Assembly (NCBI RefSeq): GCF_023715345.1
Contig: NZ_JAMBNY010000004.1
Span: forward strand, 124,001-188,000
DNA length: 64,000 nucleotides
Direction: 5' to 3'
Origin: Paenibacillus camelliae
GTDB taxonomy: Bacteria; Bacillota; Bacilli; Paenibacillales; Paenibacillaceae
Part shown: in pieces, positions 35,961-45,667 of the stretch
Position numbering within the stretch: position 1 is the stretch's first letter
Layout: the number at the start of each line of letters is the position of its first letter
Notes under the pieces: generated by a model
The model's input: only the letters and a program-made list of their open reading frames with translations
What the model was told of the DNA's origin: nothing
The model's database searches: none
Position numbers and translations under genes: made by a program

Positions 35961-37649
35961 ATGAGAAGACAGCGTGAGGAAGAGCAGTTTAGTGTGTTGC
36001 ATCGTACGCAAACGCTAGAGAGGATGGCTAGTGAACAGCTTGATCTGCTAGTCATCGGTGGGGGAATCACTGGAGCAGGTATAGCTCTTGACGGCGCAGC
36101 AAGAGGTCTAAAGCTAGGCTTAATCGAGATGCAGGATTTTGCAGGCGGCACATCGAGCCGCTCTACAAAGCTTGTACACGGTGGACTGCGTTACTTGAAG
36201 CAATTGGAGATTGGTGTTGTCGCTGAGGTAGGGAAGGAACGGGCCATCGTATACGAAAATGGACCTCATGTGACAACGCCAGAGTGGATGCTGCTGCCTT
36301 TATATAAGGGAGGTACATTTGGCCCCTTTACAACATCCATCGGTCTGCGAGTCTACGATTTTTTAGCAGGTGTAAAACGAAATGAGCGCAGAGCGATGCT
36401 TACTGCTCAGCAGACGAGGGCTAAGGAGCCTTTGCTGAAGGAGGAAGGTCTTAAAGGCGGCGGCTACTATGTGGAATATCGAACGGATGATGCTCGCTTA
36501 ACGATCGAGGTAATGAAGAAAGCGTATGAGCTTGGCGCCCTTGCTGTGAACTATGTAAAGGCTGAGCAGCTGCTGTATGATGATAATCATAAGCTAGTCG
36601 GTGTTCAGGTGCGTGATGTTACGACCGATCAAACCTATAAGCTATATGCTAAGAAAATGATTAACGCAGCGGGCCCTTGGGTGGATACGATTCGTGAGAT
36701 GGACGGCTCGAAGAAAGGAAAGACGCTGCGTCTAACGAAGGGAGTTCATCTTGTATTCGACCAGTCTCGCTTTCCGCTAAGGCAGGCAATATATTTTGAT
36801 ATTCCTGACGGGCGTATGGCCTTTGCCATTCCACGTGAAGGGAAGACCTATTTCGGAACGACAGATACGAATTATACAGGTGACGCGGCAAGTCCAATGA
36901 TAACAGCAGAGGATCGCAGCTATTTACTAGCTGCGGCGAACAACATCTTTCCGAGTCTTCAGCTGCAGGATCAAGATATAGAATCTAGCTGGGCAGGACT
37001 GCGCCCACTTATTCACGAGGAAGGCAAATCACCGTCTGAAATATCCCGCAGAGACGAGATATTCGTTTCGGATACGGGGCTTATATCGATAGCAGGAGGC
37101 AAGCTGACCGGCTATCGTAAAATGGCAGAGAATGTTGTCAATAAAACACTGGAGCTTCTCGCAAGCGAGGGTCGTCCATTACAGGTGTCGAACACTTCGA
37201 CGCGGAACATTCCTATTTCCGGTGGGGAATTCGGCGGCTCCCACAACATGGCAGCCTATATGGATACTAAAATTGAAGAGCTTACGCTGATGCCTATCAG
37301 CAGAGAGGACGCTGCTGTGCTAGTCAAGCGTTACGGTACGAATATCGATACGATCTATTCGATGGCGCAAGACGCGATTGCTTGGGGCAAGGCGTACCAG
37401 CTGTCTACTCTACAAGCGATCATGCTTAAATATTCGCTACAGTACGAGATGACGGTTAAACCAGATGATTATTTCATTCGACGAACTGGGGATCTGTTTT
37501 TCCGCATTAATGAGGTGGAGACCTGGAAGGAGCCCGTGCTTCAGGCGATGGCCGCTGAGCTTGGATGGTCAAGTGAACAACTAGAGCAATATCGCACAGA
37601 GCTTGAACGCAAGCTTGCCGAGGCAAAGCAAGCACATCCGGATCGGTAA
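35961..37649 (+). CDS. glpD: aerobic glycerol-3-phosphate dehydrogenase
   Basis: A 562-residue FAD-dependent membrane-associated dehydrogenase. LLVIGGGITGAGIALDGAARG is the FAD-binding motif, followed by GGTSSRSTKLVHGGLRYL, the family signature. It oxidises glycerol 3-phosphate to dihydroxyacetone phosphate and passes electrons to the quinone pool. The ATG at 35961 follows AAGGGAG. The leader terminator upstream would make its expression depend on GlpP and glycerol 3-phosphate. Confidence 0.95.
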   Translation: MRRQREEEQFSVLHRTQTLERMASEQLDLLVIGGGITGAGIALDGAARGLKLGLIEMQDFAGGTSSRSTKLVHGGLRYLKQLEIGVVAEVGKERAIVYENGPHVTTPEWMLLPLYKGGTFGPFTTSIGLRVYDFLAGVKRNERRAMLTAQQTRAKEPLLKEEGLKGGGYYVEYRTDDARLTIEVMKKAYELGALAVNYVKAEQLLYDDNHKLVGVQVRDVTTDQTYKLYAKKMINAAGPWVDTIREMDGSKKGKTLRLTKGVHLVFDQSRFPLRQAIYFDIPDGRMAFAIPREGKTYFGTTDTNYTGDAASPMITAEDRSYLLAAANNIFPSLQLQDQDIESSWAGLRPLIHEEGKSPSEISRRDEIFVSDTGLISIAGGKLTGYRKMAENVVNKTLELLASEGRPLQVSNTSTRNIPISGGEFGGSHNMAAYMDTKIEELTLMPISREDAAVLVKRYGTNIDTIYSMAQDAIAWGKAYQLSTLQAIMLKYSLQYEMTVKPDDYFIRRTGDLFFRINEVETWKEPVLQAMAAELGWSSEQLEQYRTELERKLAEAKQAHPDR

Positions 37650-37786
37650 GTTGTATAACGTTGTATGCATAATAGAAAACTAGACTCGTTGTATATGGAA
37701 AGTAAATATACGGGTAGCTAGAATAAATAGTAATCAGTAGTTAAAGCTCAAAATGACAGGCAGGATTAGAGAGCATAGATGAGTGG

Positions 37787-37822
37787 AAAGGGATTGCGCT
37801 ACGATAGGTAATCCCTTTTTTT
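37787..37822 (+). terminator. Rho-independent terminator after glpD
   Basis: AAAGGGATT (37787-37795) pairs with AATCCCTTT (37810-37818), followed by a T-run. The gene-free stretch 37650-37973 otherwise holds only the promoter of the next operon. Confidence 0.85.
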
Positions 37823-37873
37823 GTATGATTATGCATAAAAATTAGTATAATAGTATCTTTATAAAAAAATATG

Positions 37874-37902
37874 TTGACACCTTATTCTAAATCCGATAGG
37901 AT
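37874..37902 (+). promoter_or_regulatory. sigma-A promoter of the ribose-type ABC operon
   Basis: TTGACA (37874-37879), a 17-bp spacer and TAGGAT (37897-37902) lie about 70 bp upstream of the binding-protein gene. No operator palindrome is obvious. Confidence 0.75.
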
Positions 37903-37973
37903 TACTGTGTATTAACTACTTCATTGACTTTAAGCAATGAATAACTAGGAACAGACATAAAGGGGAGAGTTAA

Positions 37974-39089
37974 ATGAAATCTAGCAAGTTGTATTCATTA
38001 GTAATGTTATTACTGGCAGCCGTATTGGTTGTTACTGCATGTGGAAGTAATAATGGCGGCTCATCTTCATCTAATACGCCTAAAGTTGAAGTAGAAAACC
38101 TTCCAGCTGCATTAGTTGAAAAGGGAGATATTAAAATTAAAGTCATCCGTAAAATCGGTGGCGACGATCATACAGCACAATTTCTAGCAGGAGCGAAGAA
38201 AGAAGGAGAATCACTTGGTTTTCAAGTCGATACGTTTTCTGCTAATGGCGATACATTAAAGTTCCATGAAGCACTTGAGCAGGCAGCTAATTCAGATGCT
38301 GATGCGGTCATTGTTTCACACGGTGACGATCAAACAGCAGTAGAGCTTGTTCAAAATATTAGAGATAAAGGCATTGAGGTTGTCACGTTTGACTCACTTG
38401 ATGAGATGCAATCTGTAGAAGGTGTGACGACGACTTCTCAGGATGATCGTTCACTAGCTACACTTGCACTTGATCATTTGCTTGAAGAAACAGGCGGCGA
38501 GGCTAACATTTTTTATCTTTGGGTAGATGGTTTCCCAGCCATGGTACGCCGTAACGAAGTATATCAAGAAGTATTGTCTGCTAATCCTGGCATCGTAGAG
38601 CTTGAACGTTTCGGAGTAGCTAGCGCTAATACTTCTGTCGATACGCAAGATGCGGTAGCAATGCTTTTGGCTAGATATCCAAAGGGTGAGCTGGATGCGA
38701 TCTTTGCAACATGGGATGCATTTGCGATTGGTGCTTACCGAGCACTCGTAGAAGCGGGTCGTACAGAAGTTAAAATCTATGGTATTGACGTGTCTAATGC
38801 GGATCTAGAAGCTATTCAAGCAGAGAACAGCCCGTGGGTATCTACAGCTGCTGTTGATCCAAAGCTAATCGGTGCAATCAATGTACGTCTAGCTGCTAAG
38901 AAGCTTGCTGGAGAAGAGACGCCTCCAACGCATAATCTTGAAGCAAGCCTAATTAAACAAGCCGATCTGGCAGCTGCAGCTGAGCCAGTGAAGGAAGATG
39001 AGCTGAGCTCTATTATTCCAAGCTGGGGCACTAGCGATGCATTCCTTGAGGATTGGATGAAGGACCTTAAGGCAGCAAACGAGAAGTAA
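37974..39089 (+). CDS. ribose/xylose-type sugar-binding lipoprotein
   Basis: A 371-residue periplasmic-binding-protein of the LacI/RbsB fold. The signal peptide ends in the lipobox VTAC, then a Ser/Gly/Asn linker. The two-lobe core includes VIVSHGDDQTA, VVTFDSLDEM and KIYGIDVSNAD, typical of pentose- or galactose-binding proteins, but the sugar cannot be named. It begins the operon with the ATPase at 39268 and the permease at 40785. The hairpin after the gene probably raises its level relative to them. The ATG at 37974 follows AGGGGAGAG. Confidence 0.9.
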   Translation: MKSSKLYSLVMLLLAAVLVVTACGSNNGGSSSSNTPKVEVENLPAALVEKGDIKIKVIRKIGGDDHTAQFLAGAKKEGESLGFQVDTFSANGDTLKFHEALEQAANSDADAVIVSHGDDQTAVELVQNIRDKGIEVVTFDSLDEMQSVEGVTTTSQDDRSLATLALDHLLEETGGEANIFYLWVDGFPAMVRRNEVYQEVLSANPGIVELERFGVASANTSVDTQDAVAMLLARYPKGELDAIFATWDAFAIGAYRALVEAGRTEVKIYGIDVSNADLEAIQAENSPWVSTAAVDPKLIGAINVRLAAKKLAGEETPPTHNLEASLIKQADLAAAAEPVKEDELSSIIPSWGTSDAFLEDWMKDLKAANEK

Positions 39090-39201
39090 TGCTTGCATCA
39101 TTTATATGAGTTCAGCGTATACGAACCAAAATACTAGTAATCGTTAATAATCAATATTAATAATGAGCTTTTCATCGTACAATAGCAATATAGCAATGCG
39201 T

Positions 39202-39240
39202 AGAGCGCCCTTCTCATTCTAGCTATGAGGAAGGCGCTCT
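39202..39240 (+). promoter_or_regulatory. intercistronic hairpin between binding protein and ATPase
   Basis: AGAGCGCCCTTCTCAT (39202-39217) pairs with ATGAGGAAGGCGCTCT (39225-39240) with few mismatches and no U-tract after it. This is typical of an mRNA-stabilising hairpin that protects the upstream message. Confidence 0.65.
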
Positions 39241-39267
39241 ATATCCTGTTGAAGGTGGTGGGAGCAG

Positions 39268-40788
39268 TTGAAGCCTAACGAAAAAGTCAAGCTGGAAATG
39301 AACGATATATCGATTGCCTTCCCTGGTGTACAAGCATTGTCTTCTGTAAACTTTCAGATGATGTCAGGTACATCACATGCATTAATAGGCGCAAATGGAG
39401 CGGGTAAGTCAACGCTAATGAAGGTGCTAGCTGGAGCGTATGACCATTACACTGGCAGTATAACCTTGGATGGGAAGCAGCTGCCAATCCGTAAGCCCAA
39501 GGATGCCAAGGATTATGGGATACAGATTGTGTATCAAGAGGTAGACATGCTGCTTATTCCAAATCTGTCAGTAGCAGAAAATATTATGCTGGAGAAGCTT
39601 GTGCATGACTACAAGGGGAAAAGCGTTGTAAGCTGGAAAAAAATCCACAAGGAAGCCGCAGAGATTATGAAAAGCGTTGGGTTGGAGCTGCCAACAGGAA
39701 AGCTCGTTCAGGAGCTAACACTAGCAGAAAAACAGCTCGTGCTGATCGCGCGGTCGCTAACAATGGATTGTAAATTCCTTATCCTTGATGAGCCGACCGC
39801 GCCACTTAGCGATAGTGAAACGTCTCGTTTATTTGCATTAATTGAGCGTTTGAAGCAAGAAGGAGTCGGCATTATATTTATATCCCACCGTCTACCAGAG
39901 CTGTTTCAAATCTGTGATGACATTACCATTCTACGTGATGGACAGCACGTAATCTCCGCACCTATTCATTCGATGGATCAAGCACAGGTTGCGCAGCATA
40001 TGCTCGGCACACAGCTAGAAGCACAATTCCCTGAACGATCCTCCCATGCAGGCGAGCTTGCCTTCGAAGCGGACAACATAGCAGACGGTGATAAGGTTCA
40101 TGGCGTTTCTATGCATGTACGTAAGGGAGAGATAGTGGGCATCGCTGGTCTTGTTGGTGCAGGAAAAACGGAGCTGTGCCGTATATTATTCGGAGCAGCA
40201 CCTAAAACACAAGGTGACATTCGGTTAGACAGCAAGCGGATCAGCTATAAAGCTCCGCATCAAGCGGTTGCACACGGAATAGCAATGATTCCTGAGGAGC
40301 GTCGCCGTGAAGGAATATTTGTTGAGGATACGGTTGGTGTGAATTTAACGATTGCTAATCTTACGCCACATACGAGAGCGAAGACGTGGCTTAGCCGAGC
40401 GAAGGAAAGACTCGCTGCACAATCGATGATTAGTAAGCTAGGCATTAAGACGCCTAATGACACAACGCGCGTCGCTAACTTATCTGGCGGTAACCAGCAA
40501 AAGATCGCCATTGGCAAATGGCTGCTCGCTGATGCCGAGGTGTATATTTTTGATGAGCCGACCAAAGGCGTCGATGTCGGAGCGAAGCGGGATATCTACA
40601 ACCTGATCGCTGAGCTTGCTGAGCAAGGGAAAAGCGTTATCTTCGCCTCAAGTGAAATGGATGAAATGATCGGAATTACCGATCGAATGTACGTCATGTA
40701 TGACGGGAAGGTAGCGAAGGAGCTCGTAACTGCTCAAACGTCAGAGGAAGAAATTATGTTTTATAGTACTGGAGGACAAGCAGGATGA
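39268..40788 (+). CDS. ribose-type sugar ABC transporter ATPase (tandem domains), TTG start
   Basis: A 506-residue protein with two nucleotide-binding domains. The first has Walker A GANGAGKST, Walker B LILDEPTAP and a degenerate signature LTLAEKQ. The second has the degenerate Walker A GLVGAGKTE, the signature LSGGNQQK and FDEPTKGVDVG. This asymmetric pattern is normal for RbsA/XylG/MglA proteins. The TTG at 39268 follows GGTGGGAG. Its stop overlaps the permease start. Confidence 0.92.
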   Translation: MKPNEKVKLEMNDISIAFPGVQALSSVNFQMMSGTSHALIGANGAGKSTLMKVLAGAYDHYTGSITLDGKQLPIRKPKDAKDYGIQIVYQEVDMLLIPNLSVAENIMLEKLVHDYKGKSVVSWKKIHKEAAEIMKSVGLELPTGKLVQELTLAEKQLVLIARSLTMDCKFLILDEPTAPLSDSETSRLFALIERLKQEGVGIIFISHRLPELFQICDDITILRDGQHVISAPIHSMDQAQVAQHMLGTQLEAQFPERSSHAGELAFEADNIADGDKVHGVSMHVRKGEIVGIAGLVGAGKTELCRILFGAAPKTQGDIRLDSKRISYKAPHQAVAHGIAMIPEERRREGIFVEDTVGVNLTIANLTPHTRAKTWLSRAKERLAAQSMISKLGIKTPNDTTRVANLSGGNQQKIAIGKWLLADAEVYIFDEPTKGVDVGAKRDIYNLIAELAEQGKSVIFASSEMDEMIGITDRMYVMYDGKVAKELVTAQTSEEEIMFYSTGGQAG

Positions 40789-41771
40789 AGGCAGCAAAAG
40801 TCAGCGGCAAAGGAATCAATTGGTTTGATTTTCTTTACAAGTACGGAACATTAATTACCATCGTATTGTTGATAGCATTTTTTGGCCTTGCTACAGATAA
40901 TTTTTTAACGAAGGAAAGTATTATCGGAATCTTTCGCTACATCTCGATTACAACGATCATTGCGATTGGTTTAACGCTGTCCTTAGCGGTCGGTGGCTTT
41001 GACCTGTCCGTAGGCTCTACCGCTTCATTAGCGAATGCAGTCGTTATATCTATGTTTGTGTGGCACAGTCAAAACATGTTTGTAAGCATCCTTGTCGTCG
41101 TTGTGCTGTGCGTGCTTGTTGGTGTCATTAATGGTTTTCTTGTCACGAGCTTTAAGATTCAAGATATGCTTATGACGCTTGCTACGATGTTTGTCATTCA
41201 AGGGGTTGCCTTAACGTATACACGTGGTGCAACCATCTCAAAAAATATGATTATGCCTAGCGGTGATTACGCTCCAGGCTCCATTCCAGCAGTATTTGGA
41301 CAATTGGGAAAACAACCATGGATCATAATTATTATGCTCGTTGCCGTACTGATTGTTCACCTATTGCTCACGAAAACGAAGCACGGCCGTTATATGTATA
41401 TGATTGGTGGTAACGCTGAAGCGGCTAAGCTGTCTGGGATTCCGGTGAAAAAATATCGTTTTATTGCTTACGTGCTAGCAGCATTGTTTGCTGGAATTGG
41501 CGGTATGGTTCTAGCTGCACGTGTTATGACAGCTGAAGTGAATGCGGGGGCTCCGTACTTGATGGATGCCGTGGCTGCAGCCTTTATCGGCTACTCCGTG
41601 TTAGGCTCTGGTAAGCCGAACGCATTCGGTACGTTTGTTGGTGCTGTATTGATCGGGATACTATCGAATGGTCTCATTATGTTGTCTGTACCGTATTATG
41701 CAATGGACATTGTTAAGGGAGCGGTGCTCGCGCTAGCGCTTGGCATTACCTACTATAAGCGTAAGCATTAA
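40785..41771 (+). CDS. ribose-type sugar ABC permease
   Basis: A 328-residue RbsC-like permease with eight to ten hydrophobic helices. LAVGGFDLSVGSTASLANAV and GRYMYMIGGNAEAAKLSGI are the family's conserved segments, the latter being the ATPase-docking loop. It overlaps the ATPase gene by four bases (ATGA), indicating coupled translation. Works with the lipoprotein at 37974 to import a monosaccharide or a related small molecule. Confidence 0.92.
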   Translation: MKAAKVSGKGINWFDFLYKYGTLITIVLLIAFFGLATDNFLTKESIIGIFRYISITTIIAIGLTLSLAVGGFDLSVGSTASLANAVVISMFVWHSQNMFVSILVVVVLCVLVGVINGFLVTSFKIQDMLMTLATMFVIQGVALTYTRGATISKNMIMPSGDYAPGSIPAVFGQLGKQPWIIIIMLVAVLIVHLLLTKTKHGRYMYMIGGNAEAAKLSGIPVKKYRFIAYVLAALFAGIGGMVLAARVMTAEVNAGAPYLMDAVAAAFIGYSVLGSGKPNAFGTFVGAVLIGILSNGLIMLSVPYYAMDIVKGAVLALALGITYYKRKH

Positions 41772-41822
41772 TAGGTTTGACAGCTACGTACGGCTTTACA
41801 ATTCTAATTCGACTTCTACTAG

Positions 41823-41907
41823 AAAACGACTGCCTTTGTGCACTGCACGCCAATGGTTAGACACATCTAACCATTGACCTGTAGTGCAGTGGTGGTCGTT
41901 ATTTTAT
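41823..41907 (+). terminator. long-stem terminator after the ABC operon
   Basis: CAATGGTTAGA (41851-41861) pairs perfectly with TCTAACCATTG (41866-41876), extended by GCACTGC/GTAGTGC and an outer AACGAC/GTCGTT pair, then ATTTTATT. The rest of 41908-42127 shows nothing clear. Confidence 0.75.
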
Positions 41908-42127
41908 TGTGCGACTTAACGATGGTCTTTATATGTTCTCTTATAGCTCTGACGTCTATTCTAGCTCCTTACGTTCTATCACGTCTACGCATATTTCGTC
42001 CCATATATGAACGCACCATTATTTTGTTAGACCAACGACCATAGAATATATCAATTTTATATGAGAATGCATCATTGTAATCATAAGGGGTGTCCATTAA
42101 AGTCTAACTTGAAAGAGTAGTGAGATG

Positions 42128-42141
42128 TGTAAGCGTTTTCC
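42128..42141 (+). promoter_or_regulatory. cre-like site before the carboxylesterase gene
   Basis: TGTAAGCGTTTTCC matches the CcpA cre consensus TGWAANCGNTNWCA at all but the last position. It lies 50 bp before the start codon, consistent with catabolite repression. Confidence 0.55.
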
Positions 42142-42191
42142 GTGTTGTGACATGTTTAAGCAAGTATGTGTAGTAGAAGGGAGCGTTAGTC

Positions 42192-43718
42192 ATGTTAAGG
42201 CTAGTTAAAGTTGAGAATGGTTTAGTGCAAGGCTTACCAGCAGCTGATCCCCGCATTACAAGCTTTAAAGGAGTCCCGTTTGCAGCACCGCCAACAGGTG
42301 AGAATCGCTGGAGAGCGCCTCAGCCTGCTGAGGATTGGGAGGGCATTTATAACGCGTATGCCTTTGCTCCGGTTTCTATGCAGGTTAGACAGGAGATAGA
42401 TGATAACAATATTTACACACGAGAATGGGCAGTTGAGCCGGACATTGCCATGAGCGAGGACTGCCTTTACTTAAATGTATGGACACCCGCGAAGGACCCT
42501 TCTGAGAAGCTTCCCGTATTTGTATGGTACTTTGGCGGGGGACTGCAGGTTGGTCATACTGCCGAGATGGAGTTTGACGGAGAGCGTATTGCTAGACGAG
42601 GGATCGTCGTCGTTACGATCAATTATCGCCTAAATGTATTTGGCTTTTTAAGTCACCCAGACATTACGGCAGAGGCACCAGAAGCGCCAGCTAACTTCGG
42701 ACATCTCGACCAGCAGGCGGCCACAAGATGGGTGAAGCGCAATATAGCTGCTTTCGGTGGTGATCCTGACAATATGACGATTGGCGGACAATCTGCTGGT
42801 GGAGGAAGCGTCATGAGCCAGCTAACCTCGCCACAGAACGAGGGATTGTTTCAGAAGGCGATTGTTCAAAGCGGCGTATTTACACCATTGTATCCGGGGA
42901 ATCGAATGCCTAGATTTAGAAGAACCTTAGCAGAGGCTGAGCAGGAAGGCGTTACCTTTTTCGAATATTTAGGTGTGTCCTCTCTTGCAGAGGCACGTGA
43001 GCTTGATGCCGTTTATTTACGTGACAAAGCGGTCGCTTATAAAGGCTTTTGGGGGACGGTGGAGGATCAGAAGTTCAGCGTAGGCAACCCATTTGAGTTG
43101 TTTATGGAGAATAAGCGCCTAATGGTGCCGGTAATGCTAGGACATACCTCCTCAGAATTCTTCAGTGCTCCGAATGTTAGCAGTGTTGAGGAGCTGCGAC
43201 AAATGGCTGAGGAAATGTTCGGCGATGATGCTGAGAACTTTTTAAAGCTATGTCAGGTTGATTCAGCTAATGTTGCATTGTCTAAGGAGAAGGCTGCGGT
43301 GAGCAGCATTGAATACGCGATACGGGTATTGGGTCATGAAAACACCAATTCTGGTGCGAATACGCCTATGTACTATTATAACTTTGACGCCGACATACCG
43401 GGCTGGGACAATCCGGGCACATTCCATTCGGTCGATCTTTGGTTTTTCTTCGAAACGCTTGCTAAGTGCTGGCGTCCATTTATCGGGAAGCATTACGATC
43501 TAGCACGTCAGATGTGTAATTACTGGGCGAACTTTATTCGTAGCGGTGATCCGAACGGTGAGGATAGCACGGGTGACCAGCTACCGACATGGGCACCCTA
43601 TACGTCAGATGCACCATACGGAATGCTTTTTGCGGATAAATCAACGTTTTTGGAGCAGCAGCCAAGTGATATGATGCAGTTTCTTGTGCAGCAATATTTT
43701 AAGAGAAACAAACAATAA
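42192..43718 (+). CDS. type B carboxylesterase (para-nitrobenzyl-esterase family)
   Basis: A 508-residue alpha/beta-hydrolase. The nucleophile elbow is GGQSAGGGS, the oxyanion region is YFGGGLQVG, and the catalytic His is in TFHSVDLWFFFETL. An acidic residue in GHTSSEF is likely the third member of the triad. Size and motifs match PnbA-type esterases that hydrolyse small or aromatic esters. There is no signal peptide. The ATG at 42192 follows GAAGGGAG. It lies after a sugar ABC operon and next to a divergent AraC regulator and a second esterase. Confidence 0.9.
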   Translation: MLRLVKVENGLVQGLPAADPRITSFKGVPFAAPPTGENRWRAPQPAEDWEGIYNAYAFAPVSMQVRQEIDDNNIYTREWAVEPDIAMSEDCLYLNVWTPAKDPSEKLPVFVWYFGGGLQVGHTAEMEFDGERIARRGIVVVTINYRLNVFGFLSHPDITAEAPEAPANFGHLDQQAATRWVKRNIAAFGGDPDNMTIGGQSAGGGSVMSQLTSPQNEGLFQKAIVQSGVFTPLYPGNRMPRFRRTLAEAEQEGVTFFEYLGVSSLAEARELDAVYLRDKAVAYKGFWGTVEDQKFSVGNPFELFMENKRLMVPVMLGHTSSEFFSAPNVSSVEELRQMAEEMFGDDAENFLKLCQVDSANVALSKEKAAVSSIEYAIRVLGHENTNSGANTPMYYYNFDADIPGWDNPGTFHSVDLWFFFETLAKCWRPFIGKHYDLARQMCNYWANFIRSGDPNGEDSTGDQLPTWAPYTSDAPYGMLFADKSTFLEQQPSDMMQFLVQQYFKRNKQ

Positions 43719-43719
43719 A

Positions 43720-43765
43720 CTAATCAATTTAGGGGCAGCATACTAGCTGCTCCTAAATTGATTAG
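43720..43765. terminator. hairpin between convergent esterase and AraC genes
   Basis: A 14-bp perfect stem (43720-43733 with 43752-43765) extends inward with GCAGC/GCTGC to about 20 bp. Its right arm is inside the AraC coding region, and the AraC stop codon (43743-43745) is in the loop. No U-tract follows on either strand, so it may slow or block converging transcription. Confidence 0.65.
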
Positions 43766-44498
43766 GCGTAACACCGGTCACCTTTTTGAATTGTCTAATG
43801 AAATGCTCGACATTTTGATATCCGCATCGAAAAGCAATCTCTGTAACGCTATCCGTACTATGACTTAAATGCTCCTTAGCTAGACTAATACGGCTTTCAA
43901 TAACATCCTCCATACAGGTTACTCCGAAAGCTTTTTTATACATCGTTTGCAGGTAGCCGGGGCTGATCATTAGCTGCTCCGCCATTTTTTGAACCGTCCA
44001 GTAATCGTTAGGATTGTTTTGAATTGCGTTACGCAGCTGTAATAGATTGTAATACTGTGGTGTGAGTTTAGTTTGGATGTTGGATTCGAGCAGCTTATTG
44101 AACAATAATCGAAGCAAGTAATCTATGGAGGAACGTTTGTAGTCTCTATCATAATTGTGTTCTATCGTTAATAGCTCCATTAGCTTATGGCAGAAGATAG
44201 GATCGTTTAAGGAAAATGGTACACCGAGCGGGAGAGACGTTTCTGTAATGTACGGCTCTTTCGTTTCAAAGCGAAGCCAGTCATTCGTGAATTCGTCAGC
44301 ACAAGCTTTATAATAAACCTTTTGCTGCGGACGATAAAGGATAGCGCTATGAGCGGGGTATTGTTGAAGAGTACCGTCGACCCAGAACTCAGCAGGTGTT
44401 TTCGTCATAACGAGCAGCCAATGATAGCCTACAGGAACATCGATTACGAAATCGCTAGCATGTGTCCGATTACATTCAACATAGTAAATATGCGTCAT
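43743..44498 (-). CDS. AraC family transcriptional regulator
   Basis: A 251-residue regulator with an N-terminal cupin-like sensor (about 1-130) and a C-terminal double helix-turn-helix (about 150-248): WTVQKMAEQLMISPGYLQTMYKK and VTEIAFRCGYQNVEHFIRQFKKVTGVTPNQF. It is divergent from the esterase at 44629 and convergent with the carboxylesterase, suggesting it controls one or both. The last codons overlap the hairpin at 43720-43765. Confidence 0.9.
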   Translation of the reverse strand: MTHIYYVECNRTHASDFVIDVPVGYHWLLVMTKTPAEFWVDGTLQQYPAHSAILYRPQQKVYYKACADEFTNDWLRFETKEPYITETSLPLGVPFSLNDPIFCHKLMELLTIEHNYDRDYKRSSIDYLLRLLFNKLLESNIQTKLTPQYYNLLQLRNAIQNNPNDYWTVQKMAEQLMISPGYLQTMYKKAFGVTCMEDVIESRISLAKEHLSHSTDSVTEIAFRCGYQNVEHFIRQFKKVTGVTPNQFRSS

Positions 44499-44628
44499 CC
44501 TAATCCCCCTTATCTATTGAATCTATTATAGCATAGGAGAGTATGTGCAATGATAGCGTGCTAAGGGAGGATATTTAAGGGTAATTCAGAAGTACTACTA
44601 ATAACAACTAAGGAAAGGAATGATTGTT

Positions 44629-45570
44629 ATGGATAAAAAAGCAGCAGCGATTGCAGCTAATGAGATGCCAGAAGGAACACAATTGATTTACGGTCAGTAT
44701 CCTGAGAGAGGGGTCTATTATTCTAGCAGCTACATCCCGAATATAACCTACGCTGAATACGATGGGATAGAGAGAACGCTTCAGCTCATTGTGCCACATT
44801 GTGCGGGGAGAAAGTTTCCTTTAGTTGTGTTTATTCAAGGCTCAGCATGGAGAAAGCAGGACAAGTACGCAGCCATACCTAATCTTAGTCATATTGCAGC
44901 AAAGGGATATGTCATTGCAAGTGTCCAGATTAGAGAGACAGATATCGCTCCTTTCCCGGCAGCGCTAGAGGATGTGAAATGCGCGATTCGCTATATGCGA
45001 AAGCATGCAGAGCAATATGGTGTAGATCCGCAGCGAGTAGCGGTATGGGGAGACTCCTCTGGAGGCCATCTATCCTTAATGACTGGACTTACAATTGGCG
45101 AGTATAATAATGGGCTGTACCAAGATTATTCGGATGAAGTTAGCGCCGTCGTGGACTATTATGGTGTCTCAGACCTCCTAACGCTAGGCCGGTATAATGA
45201 TATTCTTGATCATGATGCAGCGGATTCTCCAGAAGGATTATTCATTGGCGGCAAAAAAGTAAAAGAACATATCGAGCTTGCTAAAAAAGCGAGTCCTATC
45301 TATCAAAATATGAACAAGGAGCTGCCTCCGTTTCTTATCGTACATGGTGACAGCGACAGCATCGTACATATTAATCAAAGCGTAGAGATGTATAAAGCAC
45401 TCAAGGAGCACGGTCAACAAGCGCTTTTTTATAAGGTTGTCGGCGGGGAGCATGGGATGGGAGTGTGGCATCCACAGGTGCTTGATGTTACCGAAAAATT
45501 TTTATCGGCACATTTATATCGCCCAATGCTTGAAAAGCCGCCTTTCCAGCATGAAGTAGAGGCTGAATAA
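44629..45570 (+). CDS. alpha/beta hydrolase (BD-FAE/lipase-like esterase)
   Basis: A 313-residue cytoplasmic hydrolase. GDSSGGHLS holds the nucleophile Ser, VVFIQGSAW the oxyanion segment, VHGDSDSIVHINQS the acid, and GGEHGMGVW the His. The layout matches carbohydrate acetyl or feruloyl esterases of the BD-FAE type (inference). I use ATG 44629 with AAAGGA nine bases upstream; the ATG at 44620 overlaps that site. It is followed by a DUF3237 gene 97 bp downstream. Confidence 0.88.
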   Translation: MDKKAAAIAANEMPEGTQLIYGQYPERGVYYSSSYIPNITYAEYDGIERTLQLIVPHCAGRKFPLVVFIQGSAWRKQDKYAAIPNLSHIAAKGYVIASVQIRETDIAPFPAALEDVKCAIRYMRKHAEQYGVDPQRVAVWGDSSGGHLSLMTGLTIGEYNNGLYQDYSDEVSAVVDYYGVSDLLTLGRYNDILDHDAADSPEGLFIGGKKVKEHIELAKKASPIYQNMNKELPPFLIVHGDSDSIVHINQSVEMYKALKEHGQQALFYKVVGGEHGMGVWHPQVLDVTEKFLSAHLYRPMLEKPPFQHEVEAE

Positions 45571-45667
45571 CCTGTGTCCCATGATTGAAGGCTTACGCTA
45601 GTCTAATATATAAAATATAACAGCAATCATAGCAATAGATAGAGACATTACACTGGAGATGATAAGG